Below, one piece after another: positions 1-8,313 of a stretch of DNA of 64,000 nt. How positions within the stretch are numbered: position 1 is the first letter of the stretch; every line of letters begins with the position of its first letter. Source of the DNA: DASSUW01 sp963774155 (GTDB lineage: Bacteria > Actinomycetota > Thermoleophilia > Solirubrobacterales > Solirubrobacteraceae); the NCBI GenBank assembly GCA_963774155.1, contig CAVZDW010000005.1, positions 1 to 64,000 of the forward strand, given 5' to 3'. A program made the position numbers and the translations under genes. The notes below the pieces were generated by a model that was not told the origin of the DNA, ran no database searches, and was given only the letters and a program-made list of their open reading frames with translations.

Positions 1-456
1 GTCCACGCCGCCGTCGTGGCGCGCTGGGGCGACGAGATGGCCCCCGGAGGCGTCGTCGATCGCCCCGCGGTGGCCCGCCGCGCGTTCGCCGAGCCGGACG
101 AGCGGGCGTGGCTGGAGGAGCTGATCTGGCCCAAGGTGGGCGAGCGGATCGCCGAGTGGCGGGCGATCGAGTCCACCCGCGTGCCGCCGCCCCCCGCCCT
201 CGTCGTCGAGGTCCCGCTGCTGTTCGAGTCCGGCCTGCAGTCGGCCTTCGACGCCACGATCGCGGTCGTCGCGGACGACGCCGTGCGGGCCCAGCGCGCC
301 GCCGCCCGCGGGCACGAGGCTGTCGACGAGCGGACAGCCCGGCAGCTCGGCCAGGAGGAGAAGTCGCAACGTGCGACGTATGCGGTCCAGAACTCCGGCA
401 CTCTCGGGGAGTTGGAGCAGCAGCTGTCGTCCGTCCTTGCCAAGCTGACATCGTGA
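1..456 (+). CDS. coaE: Dephospho-CoA kinase, C-terminal part
   Basis: The reading frame is open from base 1, so the start and the P-loop lie outside the window and about 151 residues remain. The product phosphorylates the ribose 3'-hydroxyl of dephospho-CoA in the last step of CoA synthesis. The segment EVPLLFESG is the conserved CoaE motif, and the helical lid region with RAAARG follows. The stop overlaps the start of the next gene (GTGA). The pantothenate genes at 31.9-34.4 kb feed the same pathway but are unlinked. The identification rests on the motif and on overall CoaE-like sequence. Confidence 0.88.
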   Translation, partial: VHAAVVARWGDEMAPGGVVDRPAVARRAFAEPDERAWLEELIWPKVGERIAEWRAIESTRVPPPPALVVEVPLLFESGLQSAFDATIAVVADDAVRAQRAAARGHEAVDERTARQLGQEEKSQRATYAVQNSGTLGELEQQLSSVLAKLTS

Positions 457-1097
457 GCGCGCACGCCCAGACCCGCACCGCCTCCCGGCGCCGCCCGCGC
501 CGCAGCCGCGCGAAGGTGCTCCGGCGCCGCCTGGCGCTGCTCGTCACCGCCCTCGTGGCCGTCGCCATCGCGACGCTGATCGTCAAGCCGTGGGCCGACA
601 AGGCCGTCCAGGAGCTGGCCCTCCCGCTCCGTCACGAGGACGTCATCCGCCAGCAGGCGGACGACAAGAACCTCGACCCGACGCTGATCGCCGGCGTCAT
701 CTACGTCGAGTCGCGCTTCCGCGACCAGACGTCGCATGCCGGCGCCAAGGGCCTCATGCAGATCATGCCCTCGACGGCCGACTACATCGCCCACAAGTCG
801 GGCGGCACACGGTTCGAGCAGGGCGACCTCGCCGACCCGCAGATCAACATCTCCTACGGCTCCTGGTACCTGCGCTACCTGCTCCAGCGCTACCACGGCA
901 ACGAGGCGCTCGCGCTCGCCGCCTACAACGCCGGCGAGGGCAAGGTCGACCAGTGGTGGCGGGAGGCGGCCGACCACGGTGAGCGCTTCCGCGTGGCCGA
1001 CCACATCCCGTTCCCCGAGACCCGCGAGTACGTCGGGAAGGTGCTGAGCGCCCGCCGTGACTACCGGCGCGAGTATCGGGCGGAGCTGGGGCTGTGA
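453..1097 (+). CDS. Membrane-anchored lytic transglycosylase (SLT domain)
   Basis: A 214-residue protein that should cleave the MurNAc-GlcNAc bond of peptidoglycan outside the membrane. A very basic N-terminus (residues 11-26) precedes one transmembrane helix (about 27-44). The SLT domain follows, with catalytic Glu86 in YVESRF, the GLMQIMPSTA motif, and AYNAGEG. I chose GTG at 453 because it overlaps the coaE stop by four bases (GTGA) and puts a clean membrane anchor at the N-terminus; the frame is open further upstream inside coaE, but that part is a shadow. It is probably co-transcribed with coaE, a common arrangement in this lineage. Confidence 0.9.
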   Translation: MSAHAQTRTASRRRPRRSRAKVLRRRLALLVTALVAVAIATLIVKPWADKAVQELALPLRHEDVIRQQADDKNLDPTLIAGVIYVESRFRDQTSHAGAKGLMQIMPSTADYIAHKSGGTRFEQGDLADPQINISYGSWYLRYLLQRYHGNEALALAAYNAGEGKVDQWWREAADHGERFRVADHIPFPETREYVGKVLSARRDYRREYRAELGL

Positions 1098-2068
1098 GCG
1101 TCCACCGGAGAGCGCTTGGCCGGACCGGCCTGGAGGTATCCGAGATCGGCTACGGCGCGTGGGGGATCGGCGGCAGCATGTGGCTCGGCGCGCAGGACGA
1201 CGAGTCGCTGACGGCGCTTAACCGCGCGGTCGACCTCGGCGTGACGCTGATCGACACGGCGCTCGCCTACGGCGACGGGCATAGCGAGGAGCTGGTCGGG
1301 CGCGTCGCACGCGAGCGCGACGAGCAGGTCGTCGTCGCCACCAAGATCCCGCCGAAGAACCGCATCTGGCCGGCGCCCACCGGCGTCGACCCCGACGACG
1401 CGTTCCCGGCCGAATACGTTCGCGGGTGCACGGAGCGCAGCCTGCGCAACCTCGGCCTCGACACGATCGACGTCCAGCAGTTCCACGTCTGGTCGGACGA
1501 GTGGGTGGGGCGCGGGACGTGGCTCGAGGGAATCGAGGCGCTCAAGGCCGAGGGCAAGATCCGTGCCTTCGGAGTCTCGATCAACGACCACCAGCCCGCC
1601 AACGCGCTGAAGCTGATCGAGAGCGGCGCGGTCGACTCCGTGCAGGTGATCTACAACGTCTTCGACCAGTCGCCCGAGGACGAGCTGCTGGACGCCTGCG
1701 CCGAGCACGGCGTCGGCGTGCTCGCTCGCGTGCCGTTCGACGAGGGCGCGCTGACCGGCACGATCGGCCCCGACACGGAGTTCCCGGAGGGCGACTTCCG
1801 CTGGCGCTACTTCCGCGAGGACCGCAGGCAGCAGGTGGCCGACCACGTGCAGGCGATCCTCGACGACCTCGGGATCGAGCGCGAGCAGCTGCCCGAGGTC
1901 GCCCTCCGCTACGTGCTCTCCCACCCCGCCGTGTCCGCCGCGATCCCGGGGATGCGGACGGTGCGCAACGTGGAGCGCAACGCCGCGGTCGGCGACGGCC
2001 GCGGGCTGCCGGACGAGCAGGTGGCAGCGCTCAAGCGCCACCGCTGGGACCGCAACTTCTACCGCTGA
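1094..2068 (+). CDS. Aldo/keto reductase
   Basis: A 324-residue cytosolic NADPH-dependent oxidoreductase with a TIM-barrel fold. The N-terminus (LGRTGLEVSEIGYGAWGIGG) is typical of the family. The catalytic residues appear as Asp in LIDTA, Tyr in LAYGDGHSE and Lys in VVVATKIPP; the usual His is probably the one in QQFHVW. The C-terminal cofactor region AAIPGMRTVRNVERNA is present. The GTG start overlaps the stop of the preceding transglycosylase gene. The substrate cannot be told from sequence; the family acts on aldehydes, ketones and sugars. Confidence 0.88.
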   Translation: MSVHRRALGRTGLEVSEIGYGAWGIGGSMWLGAQDDESLTALNRAVDLGVTLIDTALAYGDGHSEELVGRVARERDEQVVVATKIPPKNRIWPAPTGVDPDDAFPAEYVRGCTERSLRNLGLDTIDVQQFHVWSDEWVGRGTWLEGIEALKAEGKIRAFGVSINDHQPANALKLIESGAVDSVQVIYNVFDQSPEDELLDACAEHGVGVLARVPFDEGALTGTIGPDTEFPEGDFRWRYFREDRRQQVADHVQAILDDLGIEREQLPEVALRYVLSHPAVSAAIPGMRTVRNVERNAAVGDGRGLPDEQVAALKRHRWDRNFYR

Positions 2069-2088
2069 ACCGACGCTGCGCCGCTGCT

Positions 2089-2348
<260 letters not shown>

Positions 2349-2349
<1 letters not shown>

Positions 2350-3263
2350 CAGCCCTTGACGGCTCCGGCCGTCAGGCCCGCGACGATCCGCTTCTGGAAC
2401 AGCAGCACGAGCAGAATCAGCGGGATCGAGATGAGCACCGACGCGGCACTGATCGTTCCCAACGGCTCCTCGAACTCGGTCGAGCCGGTGAAGAACGCGA
2501 TCGCCGCCGGCACCGTGCGTGCACTCGGCGTCGACGTCAGCGTGACGGCGAACAGGAACTCGTTCCAAGCGGCGATGAACGTCAGGATCCCGGCCGTTGC
2601 GAGCCCGGGCGCGGCGAGCGGGATCACGATCTTGTAGAACGCCTGGAAGCGCGTCGCGCCATCGACCAGCGCCGCTTCCTCGAGGTCCTTCGGGATCTCC
2701 TTGAAGAACGACACGAGGATGTAGATCGCCAATGGGAGGGCGAACGTGAGGTACGGGATGATCAGGCCAGGCAGCGTGTTGAACAGCACTGGGAGCCCGA
2801 ACGGCGGGTTCGACCACAGCCTGAAGATCGGGGTCGCGATCGCGATCCCCGGGAACGTCGTGATCGACAGGACCACCGCCAGCAACAGGAACTTCGCCGG
2901 GAACCGCAGGCGCGCGAGTGCGTAGGCACAGAACGAGCCGACCATCAGTGCCAGGAACGTGGTGGTCAGGCTGACGATCGCGCTGTTGAGCAGTGCATGG
3001 ATGAAGTCGTCGTCCTGGAGGACCGACTGGTAGTTGTTGAGGGTCGGGTTCGGCGGCACGATGGCCGACCCCGACAGGTCCGGCCCGGTCTTGAGCGAGA
3101 CGTTGACCAGCCAGTAGAACGGCGCCAGGCAGAAGAGCACGATCGCTGCGATGGACACCCACAGCCACCACGGCGGTTTCGGTGCTGCCGGCTTCTTCTG
3201 CTTGGCGACCGTCCGCGTGGCGGTCGTGACGGGCTCGGTTGCTCCGACTGCGGGGGTAGCCAT
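2349..3263 (-). CDS. Sugar ABC transporter permease, MalG type
   Basis: About 304 residues with six predicted transmembrane helices; the inner-membrane partner of the MalF-type permease next to it. The cytoplasmic EAA loop that docks the ATPase is clear (EEAALVDGATRFQAFYKIVI, then PLAAPGL). ATG at 3263 is preferred because a strong GGAGGAG lies six bases upstream; a GTG at 3269 that overlaps the upstream stop is an alternative. No ATP-binding gene lies in the operon, so a shared MsmK-like ATPase encoded elsewhere is expected. The neighbouring glycosidases suggest alpha-glucosides such as maltose or trehalose as cargo. Confidence 0.92.
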
Positions 3264-3265
3264 TG

Positions 3266-4180
3266 TCACTCCTCCGCCAGGCCGCGGATGTTGCCGCCGA
3301 CGAACCTGATGTACATGAACGAGACGGCCATCACGATGATGAACGTGAGCACCGCCAGAGCGGCGCCCAACCCGATGATGTTGTTGGCCGTGAACGTCTG
3401 ATACGCCTCGAGCGACAGCGTGTTGGTGCCGTGCGTGCCCTTGGTCAGCACGAACGGCAGGTCGAAGATCCGCAGCGCGTCGAGCGTGCGGAAGATCAGC
3501 GCGACGAGCAGCGCCGGCATCAGCAGCGGCAGCGTGATCTTGCTGAACCGCTGCCAGATCGTGGCTCCGTCGACCTTCGCCGCCTCGTAGATCTCACCGG
3601 GTATCACCTGCAACCCGGCGAGCAGCAGCAACGCCATGAAGGGCGCGGTCTTCCAGACGTCGGCGATGATCATCACGATCATCGCGTGGGGCGACTCGCC
3701 GAGCCACACGATGTCTGTGCCCAGCAACGAGTTCACGAGGCCGAGCGTGGGGTCGAAGATCGTCCGCCACATCATCGCGGTGACGACGGTCAGGACCGCC
3801 CACGGCACGAGCACCACCGTGCGCAGCAGGCCCTGGCCGCGGAACGCGCTGTGCATCGCCAGCGCCATCCCCATCCCGATGATCACCTCGAAGATCACCG
3901 AACCGGCGGTGAAGATGAACGTGTTCTGCACGGCATCCCAGAACTCGGGATCCTGGAGCGCCTTCGAGTAGTTGTCCAGGCCGGCCCAGCGGGACAGGCC
4001 GGCGACGCGGACGCTGTACTCGTGAAGAGACAGCCAGACCGCGTAGATGATCGGATAGGCCGCCACGAGCGCGATCAGCAGCAGGGACGGCGAGACCATG
4101 TACGCCGCCAGGCGGCGCTCCGAGATTCCTCGAGAGCGCCGCGCCTTTGGCGTGCCGGCCTTAATGGAGGCGGCTTCCAC
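3266..4180 (-). CDS. Sugar ABC transporter permease, MalF/UgpA type
   Basis: A 304-residue inner-membrane protein with a short cytoplasmic N-terminus rich in Lys/Arg, then six transmembrane helices. The EAA loop reads YEAAKVDGATIWQRFSKITL. It forms a heterodimer with the MalG-type permease downstream. The GTG start at 4180 is preceded by GGAG. It lies nine bases after the stop of the binding-protein gene, so binding protein, MalF-like, MalG-like and the small membrane protein make up one operon. Confidence 0.92.
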   Translation of the reverse strand: MEAASIKAGTPKARRSRGISERRLAAYMVSPSLLLIALVAAYPIIYAVWLSLHEYSVRVAGLSRWAGLDNYSKALQDPEFWDAVQNTFIFTAGSVIFEVIIGMGMALAMHSAFRGQGLLRTVVLVPWAVLTVVTAMMWRTIFDPTLGLVNSLLGTDIVWLGESPHAMIVMIIADVWKTAPFMALLLLAGLQVIPGEIYEAAKVDGATIWQRFSKITLPLLMPALLVALIFRTLDALRIFDLPFVLTKGTHGTNTLSLEAYQTFTANNIIGLGAALAVLTFIIVMAVSFMYIRFVGGNIRGLAEE

Positions 4181-4189
4181 TGTTAGCTC

Positions 4190-5488
4190 CTAGAAGGTCG
4201 CCAACGCGTTGTTGATGTCCGTATCGGCCTGCTTGAGCGCGTCCTCCGGTGAGGTCGAGCCCGACAGTGCTGCATTGACGTTCTTGAAGATCGCCTCCGA
4301 GATCTGCGGGTAGACCGGCGACACCGGACGCGACTTGGCGTTCTCGACGCCCTCGCGCAGCGCGTCGGCGAACGGCATCGCCTTCTGGACCGCCGGGTCG
4401 TCGAACGCGGCCCCGATCGTCGGGGTCTTGGAGTACTTGGAGGCGTTCTTGGCGATCCGCTCCGGGCTGGTCGCGTAGTCGATGAACTTCAGGGTTCCGC
4501 CCGGGTTCTTCGAGTACACCGAGATGACCATGTTGTGGCCGCCGAGGACCGCCGCCTTGCCGCCGCCCTCGAACTCCGGGTACGGCGCGACGGCGAACTT
4601 GCCTTTGACGTTCGGCGCCTGCTGCGAGAGGGCGTAGCAGTACGACCAATTGCGCATGAACGTCGCCTTGCCGGCCTCCCAGGCGCGGCGGGCCGGCTCC
4701 TCGGTCATCGTCGTCACGGCCTTGGGAGCCGCGCCGTCCTTGATGCCGTCGACCATGAACTGGAGCGCCTTGACGTTCTCGGGCGAGTTGATCGTCGACT
4801 TCTTGCCGTCCTCGGAGATGACCGAGCCGCCGGCCGCGAACGCATACTCGAGGTAGTCGACCGTGAGGCCCTCGTAGGCCGAGCCCTGGTAGACGAGGCC
4901 GTCGCCCTTCGCGGCCTCGGAGTAGAGCTCCTGCCAGGTGGCGGGGAACTCCTTCACCTGGTCGGTCCGGTAGTACATCATGCCGGCGTCGGAGGCGCGC
5001 GGGGCCCCGAAGACCTTGCCGTCGAACGTGACGGTCTCAAGCGTCGACGGGATGAAGTCCTTGCGGGTCGCGATGTAGTCCGACATGTCCATCAGCCACT
5101 TCTGGGACGCGAACTCCGCGGTCCAGACGACGTCCTCCTCGAACCCGTCGCAGTCTCCGGACTTCGCCTTCTGGCGCTGCACGAACTGGTCGTGCTGCTG
5201 CTGAGCGTCCTCCGGGAACTCCACCAGCTTGACCTGCAGGTCGGGATTCGCCTCGTTGAACTCGGCGATGGTCTCCTTGAGGTCACCCGAGGTGTCCTTG
5301 CCGGAGCAGTACGTGACCGTGCCGGTGGCGCCTTCCATCGAGGCCGGGTCGACGGCCTTCACGCCCTCGGTGCTGCCGGTCTCCTCGGTACTGGCTCCGC
5401 CGCCGCCCTCGTCGTCGCCACCGCACGCGGTGATGAGGACCGCACACGCGAGTGCGGCGCACAACAGAAACACAAGTCTCTTGGACAC
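4190..5488 (-). CDS. Sugar-binding lipoprotein of an ABC importer
   Basis: A 432-residue family-1 extracellular solute-binding protein. The signal peptide ends in a lipobox, LITAC, so Cys22 should be lipidated, followed by a Gly/Asp/Glu-rich linker. The mature part begins with GTVTYCSGKDTSG and has the MalE/ThuE fold signature, including ARRAWEAGKATFMRNWSY and GGHNMVISVYSKNPG. GTG at 5488 has AGGGGGAG upstream. It is the first gene of the uptake operon and is divergent from the GH13 glucosidase. The sugar is inferred from context only, most likely a short alpha-glucan, maltose or trehalose. Confidence 0.9.
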   Translation of the reverse strand: MSKRLVFLLCAALACAVLITACGGDDEGGGGASTEETGSTEGVKAVDPASMEGATGTVTYCSGKDTSGDLKETIAEFNEANPDLQVKLVEFPEDAQQQHDQFVQRQKAKSGDCDGFEEDVVWTAEFASQKWLMDMSDYIATRKDFIPSTLETVTFDGKVFGAPRASDAGMMYYRTDQVKEFPATWQELYSEAAKGDGLVYQGSAYEGLTVDYLEYAFAAGGSVISEDGKKSTINSPENVKALQFMVDGIKDGAAPKAVTTMTEEPARRAWEAGKATFMRNWSYCYALSQQAPNVKGKFAVAPYPEFEGGGKAAVLGGHNMVISVYSKNPGGTLKFIDYATSPERIAKNASKYSKTPTIGAAFDDPAVQKAMPFADALREGVENAKSRPVSPVYPQISEAIFKNVNAALSGSTSPEDALKQADTDINNALATF

Positions 5489-5609
5489 GAGCTCCCCCTC
5501 TGTCCGATGTTTGGGTTAGGAACGTACCCGTTGCGGCCCCGGAATGCGTACTGGCACCGGTCCTCGGGCTATCTACGTGGTGCGCCGGTCCTTCGTATCC
5601 TCCGCCGCC

Positions 5610-7157
5610 ATGTCCTGGTGGCGAGACGGCGTCCTGTATCAGATCTACCCGCGCTCCTTCGCGGACTCCGACGGCGACGGCGTCGGCGACCTCCGCGGGG
5701 TGATCGACCGGCTCGACCACCTCGAGTGGCTGGGCGTCGACGGCATCTGGCTGAACCCGACGATGCCGTCGCCGAACGCTGATTGGGGATACGACGTCGC
5801 GGACTATCGATCGGTCCATCCTGAACTCGGTACGTTGGCCGACCTCGACGAGATGATCGCCGAGGCCGGAAAGCGCGGAATCAGCGTGCTGCTGGATCTC
5901 GTCCCGAACCACACGAGCGACCGCCACGAGTGGTTCCAGGACGCGCTGACCGGGCGCGAGGCGCGCTACCGCGACTTCTACGTGTGGGCCGACCCGAAGC
6001 CGGACGGCTCGCCGCCCAACAACTGGCAGTCCACGTTCGGCGGCCCGGCGTGGACGCTCGACGAGCGCTCCGGCCAGTACTACCTGCACAACTTCCTGCC
6101 CGCCCAGCCGGACCTGAACTGGTGGAGCGAGCAGGTGCGCGAGGAGTTCGACGACATCCTGCGCTTCTGGTTCGAGCGCGGCGTCGCGGGCTTCCGGATC
6201 GACGTCTGCCACGCGATCGTCAAGGACCGCGAGCTGCGTGACGACCCGGCGGCCGGCCCGGAGGATCATCCGAAGGTGCAGGAGTGGGGCTGGAGGCACG
6301 AGTACTCGATGAACCGCCCGGAGGTGCACGACGTCTTGCGCCGGTGGCGGGGCGTGGCGGATCCCGACCACGTCCTGGTGGGGGAGACGTACGTGCTCGA
6401 GCTCGCCCAGCTGTTCCCGTTCTACGGCGCCGGCGAGGACGAGCTGCACATGGCGTTCAACTTCCTGTTCGTGCACTCCGACCTCGACGCCGCCCAGCTG
6501 CGCGCCGTGGTGGAGGGCGTGGAGGCCGGCCTGCCGGAGGCGTCGTGGCCGGTCTACACCGGCTCCAACCACGACGCGGGGCGGCTCGTCACGCGCTGGG
6601 CGGACGGCGACGAGGCGAAGACGCGGGCGGCGCTGCTGATGCTGCTGACGCTGCGCGGCACGCCGTTCCTGTACTACGGCGACGAGATCGCGATGCCGGA
6701 CGTGGAGATCCCGCCGGACCGGTTGCGCGACCCGGTGCCGGAGGGACGCGACGGCTGCCGCACGCCGATGCAGTGGGCGAGCGGCCCGGGCGCCGGCTTC
6801 ACGGACGCCGCCGACACCTGGCTGCCGCTCGGCGACGCCGGCGCGCGCAACGTCGCCGACCAGCGCGCCGACCCCGGATCGGTGCTGAACCTGGTGCGCG
6901 ACCTGATCGCCCTACGCCGCGACCGCGCCGACCTGCGCGCCGGCGCCTACGCGACACTGCCTGCGCCCGACGGGGCGTGGGCGTGGCGGCGCGGCGACCG
7001 GACGGCCGTGGCGCTGAACCTCTCGGACGCGCCGGTGACGGTCGACGGGATCACCGGGTCGGTGCTGGTCGCGACCGATCGCGCTCGCGACGGCGAGCGC
7101 GTGGACGGCGCGCTCGCGCTGGCGCCCTGGAGCGGGGCGGTGATCGATGTCGCTTGA
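5610..7157 (+). CDS. GH13 alpha-glucosidase (oligo-1,6-glucosidase type)
   Basis: A 515-residue cytosolic glycoside hydrolase that should release glucose from imported alpha-glucosides. It starts with the canonical WWRDGVLYQIYPRSFADSDGDG. GH13 conserved regions are all present: LLDLVPNHTS, GFRIDVCHAI (nucleophile Asp), VLVGETY (acid/base Glu) and YTGSNHDAGR (transition-state Asp). CRTPMQW further on is typical of alpha-glucosidases and trehalose-type enzymes. ATG at 5610 fits the family N-terminus better than upstream in-frame starts. It overlaps the next gene by 11 bases, so both are likely translated together. Confidence 0.92.
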   Translation: MSWWRDGVLYQIYPRSFADSDGDGVGDLRGVIDRLDHLEWLGVDGIWLNPTMPSPNADWGYDVADYRSVHPELGTLADLDEMIAEAGKRGISVLLDLVPNHTSDRHEWFQDALTGREARYRDFYVWADPKPDGSPPNNWQSTFGGPAWTLDERSGQYYLHNFLPAQPDLNWWSEQVREEFDDILRFWFERGVAGFRIDVCHAIVKDRELRDDPAAGPEDHPKVQEWGWRHEYSMNRPEVHDVLRRWRGVADPDHVLVGETYVLELAQLFPFYGAGEDELHMAFNFLFVHSDLDAAQLRAVVEGVEAGLPEASWPVYTGSNHDAGRLVTRWADGDEAKTRAALLMLLTLRGTPFLYYGDEIAMPDVEIPPDRLRDPVPEGRDGCRTPMQWASGPGAGFTDAADTWLPLGDAGARNVADQRADPGSVLNLVRDLIALRRDRADLRAGAYATLPAPDGAWAWRRGDRTAVALNLSDAPVTVDGITGSVLVATDRARDGERVDGALALAPWSGAVIDVA

Positions 7158-8313
7158 CGAGCTCGACGCGCTGCTCTCCGACGAGGGCTGGCCGTACGCG
7201 TCGACGCCACCGGTCGAGGAGGGGGACCCCGGGCGCTTCAACGCGCTGTTCGGGCGCGACTCGCTGATCTGCTCGCTCCAGCTGATCCCGGAGCGCCCGC
7301 GCGTTGCCGAGGCAACGCTGCGCGCGCTGGCGGCGCGCCAGGGCCGCCGCGAGCACCGGGGCACGTGCGAGGAGCCGGGCAAGATCGGGCACGAGTTCCG
7401 CGACCGTGCGCCGGAGGGGTTCCTCGAGCTCGGCTGGCCCGACAAGGGCGAGTTCGCCTACTACGGCACAGCCGACGCGACGTCGTGGTTCCTCGTCGTG
7501 ATGGCCTCGCAGGACGCGGAGCTGTCCGACGAGCTGGAGGACTCCTGGCGGGCGGCGGCGCGCTGGCTGGACCGGGCGCTCGAGCGGGGCGGCGGCCTCG
7601 TCCGGCACGTGCCGGGCGACTGGCCCGCGCTGACGCAGCACGGATGGCGCGACACGGTCGATCCCACCGGGGCGTACGGCGGCGGGATCCTGCGACCCGA
7701 CGGCACGGCGCCGCACGCGCCGCTGGCCGACGCCGACTCTCAGGCGGCGGCGTACGCGGCGCTGCAGGCGATGACGGCACTCGACCCGGACGGCGGCTGG
7801 GAGGAGAAGCAGCACGCGATGCGCGCGCGGCTGTCCGCGGTCTTCACGCCCGAGGTGATGGCGATCGAGGCCGGCGACCGGGTGGTGCCCGGGGCCGGCT
7901 CGCAGCTCGGCTGGCTGCTGTGGGCGGACGCGCTCTCCGGCGACGCGCGCGACGCCGCGGCAGAGCGACTGTGCCGGCCCGACATCCTCACGGACTTCGG
8001 CCTGCGCACGCTGTCGTCGGACTCGCCGGTGTTCGATCCGCAGCACTACCACCGCGGCTCGGTCTGGCCGTTCGACTCATGGCTCGGCTGGGGCGGCCTG
8101 CGCGCCGCCGGCCGCCACGCCGAGGCCGAGCGCGTCCGCACCGGCGTGCTGGCGGCGCTCGACCAGCTCGGCCGCTCCCCCGAGCTGTATGCGGTAGCTC
8201 GGGAGGGAGCGGTCGAACCGGTTGCCCTCTCCAATCGCGTTCAGGCCTGGACGGTCGGCGCGCGCTGGGCGTTCGAGAACGACTGGGACGGTCTCAGGCT
8301 CAGCCCGCGGTGA
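7147..8313 (+). CDS. Amylo-alpha-1,6-glucosidase / glycogen debranching-like enzyme
   Basis: A 388-residue protein with no signal peptide that looks like the (alpha/alpha)6-barrel debranching family. Diagnostic stretches are RFNALFGRDSLICSLQL near the N-terminus, HRGTCEEPGKIGHEFRD, YYGTADATSWFLVVM, and the C-terminal QHYHRGSVWPFDSWLGWGG. The candidate acids are the Asp of GRDS and the Asp/Glu residues around the middle barrel helices. It overlaps the GH13 gene and probably completes alpha-glucan breakdown. It is shorter than full GDE proteins and lacks an N-terminal sugar-binding domain. Confidence 0.82.
   Translation: MSLDELDALLSDEGWPYASTPPVEEGDPGRFNALFGRDSLICSLQLIPERPRVAEATLRALAARQGRREHRGTCEEPGKIGHEFRDRAPEGFLELGWPDKGEFAYYGTADATSWFLVVMASQDAELSDELEDSWRAAARWLDRALERGGGLVRHVPGDWPALTQHGWRDTVDPTGAYGGGILRPDGTAPHAPLADADSQAAAYAALQAMTALDPDGGWEEKQHAMRARLSAVFTPEVMAIEAGDRVVPGAGSQLGWLLWADALSGDARDAAAERLCRPDILTDFGLRTLSSDSPVFDPQHYHRGSVWPFDSWLGWGGLRAAGRHAEAERVRTGVLAALDQLGRSPELYAVAREGAVEPVALSNRVQAWTVGARWAFENDWDGLRLSPR

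Noticed and set aside
5489..5609. LacI-type operator between the sugar ABC operon and the GH13 gene
   Set aside because: No palindrome resembling CTTAAGCGCTTAAG is present; control of these genes by the nearby LacI protein remains unproven.
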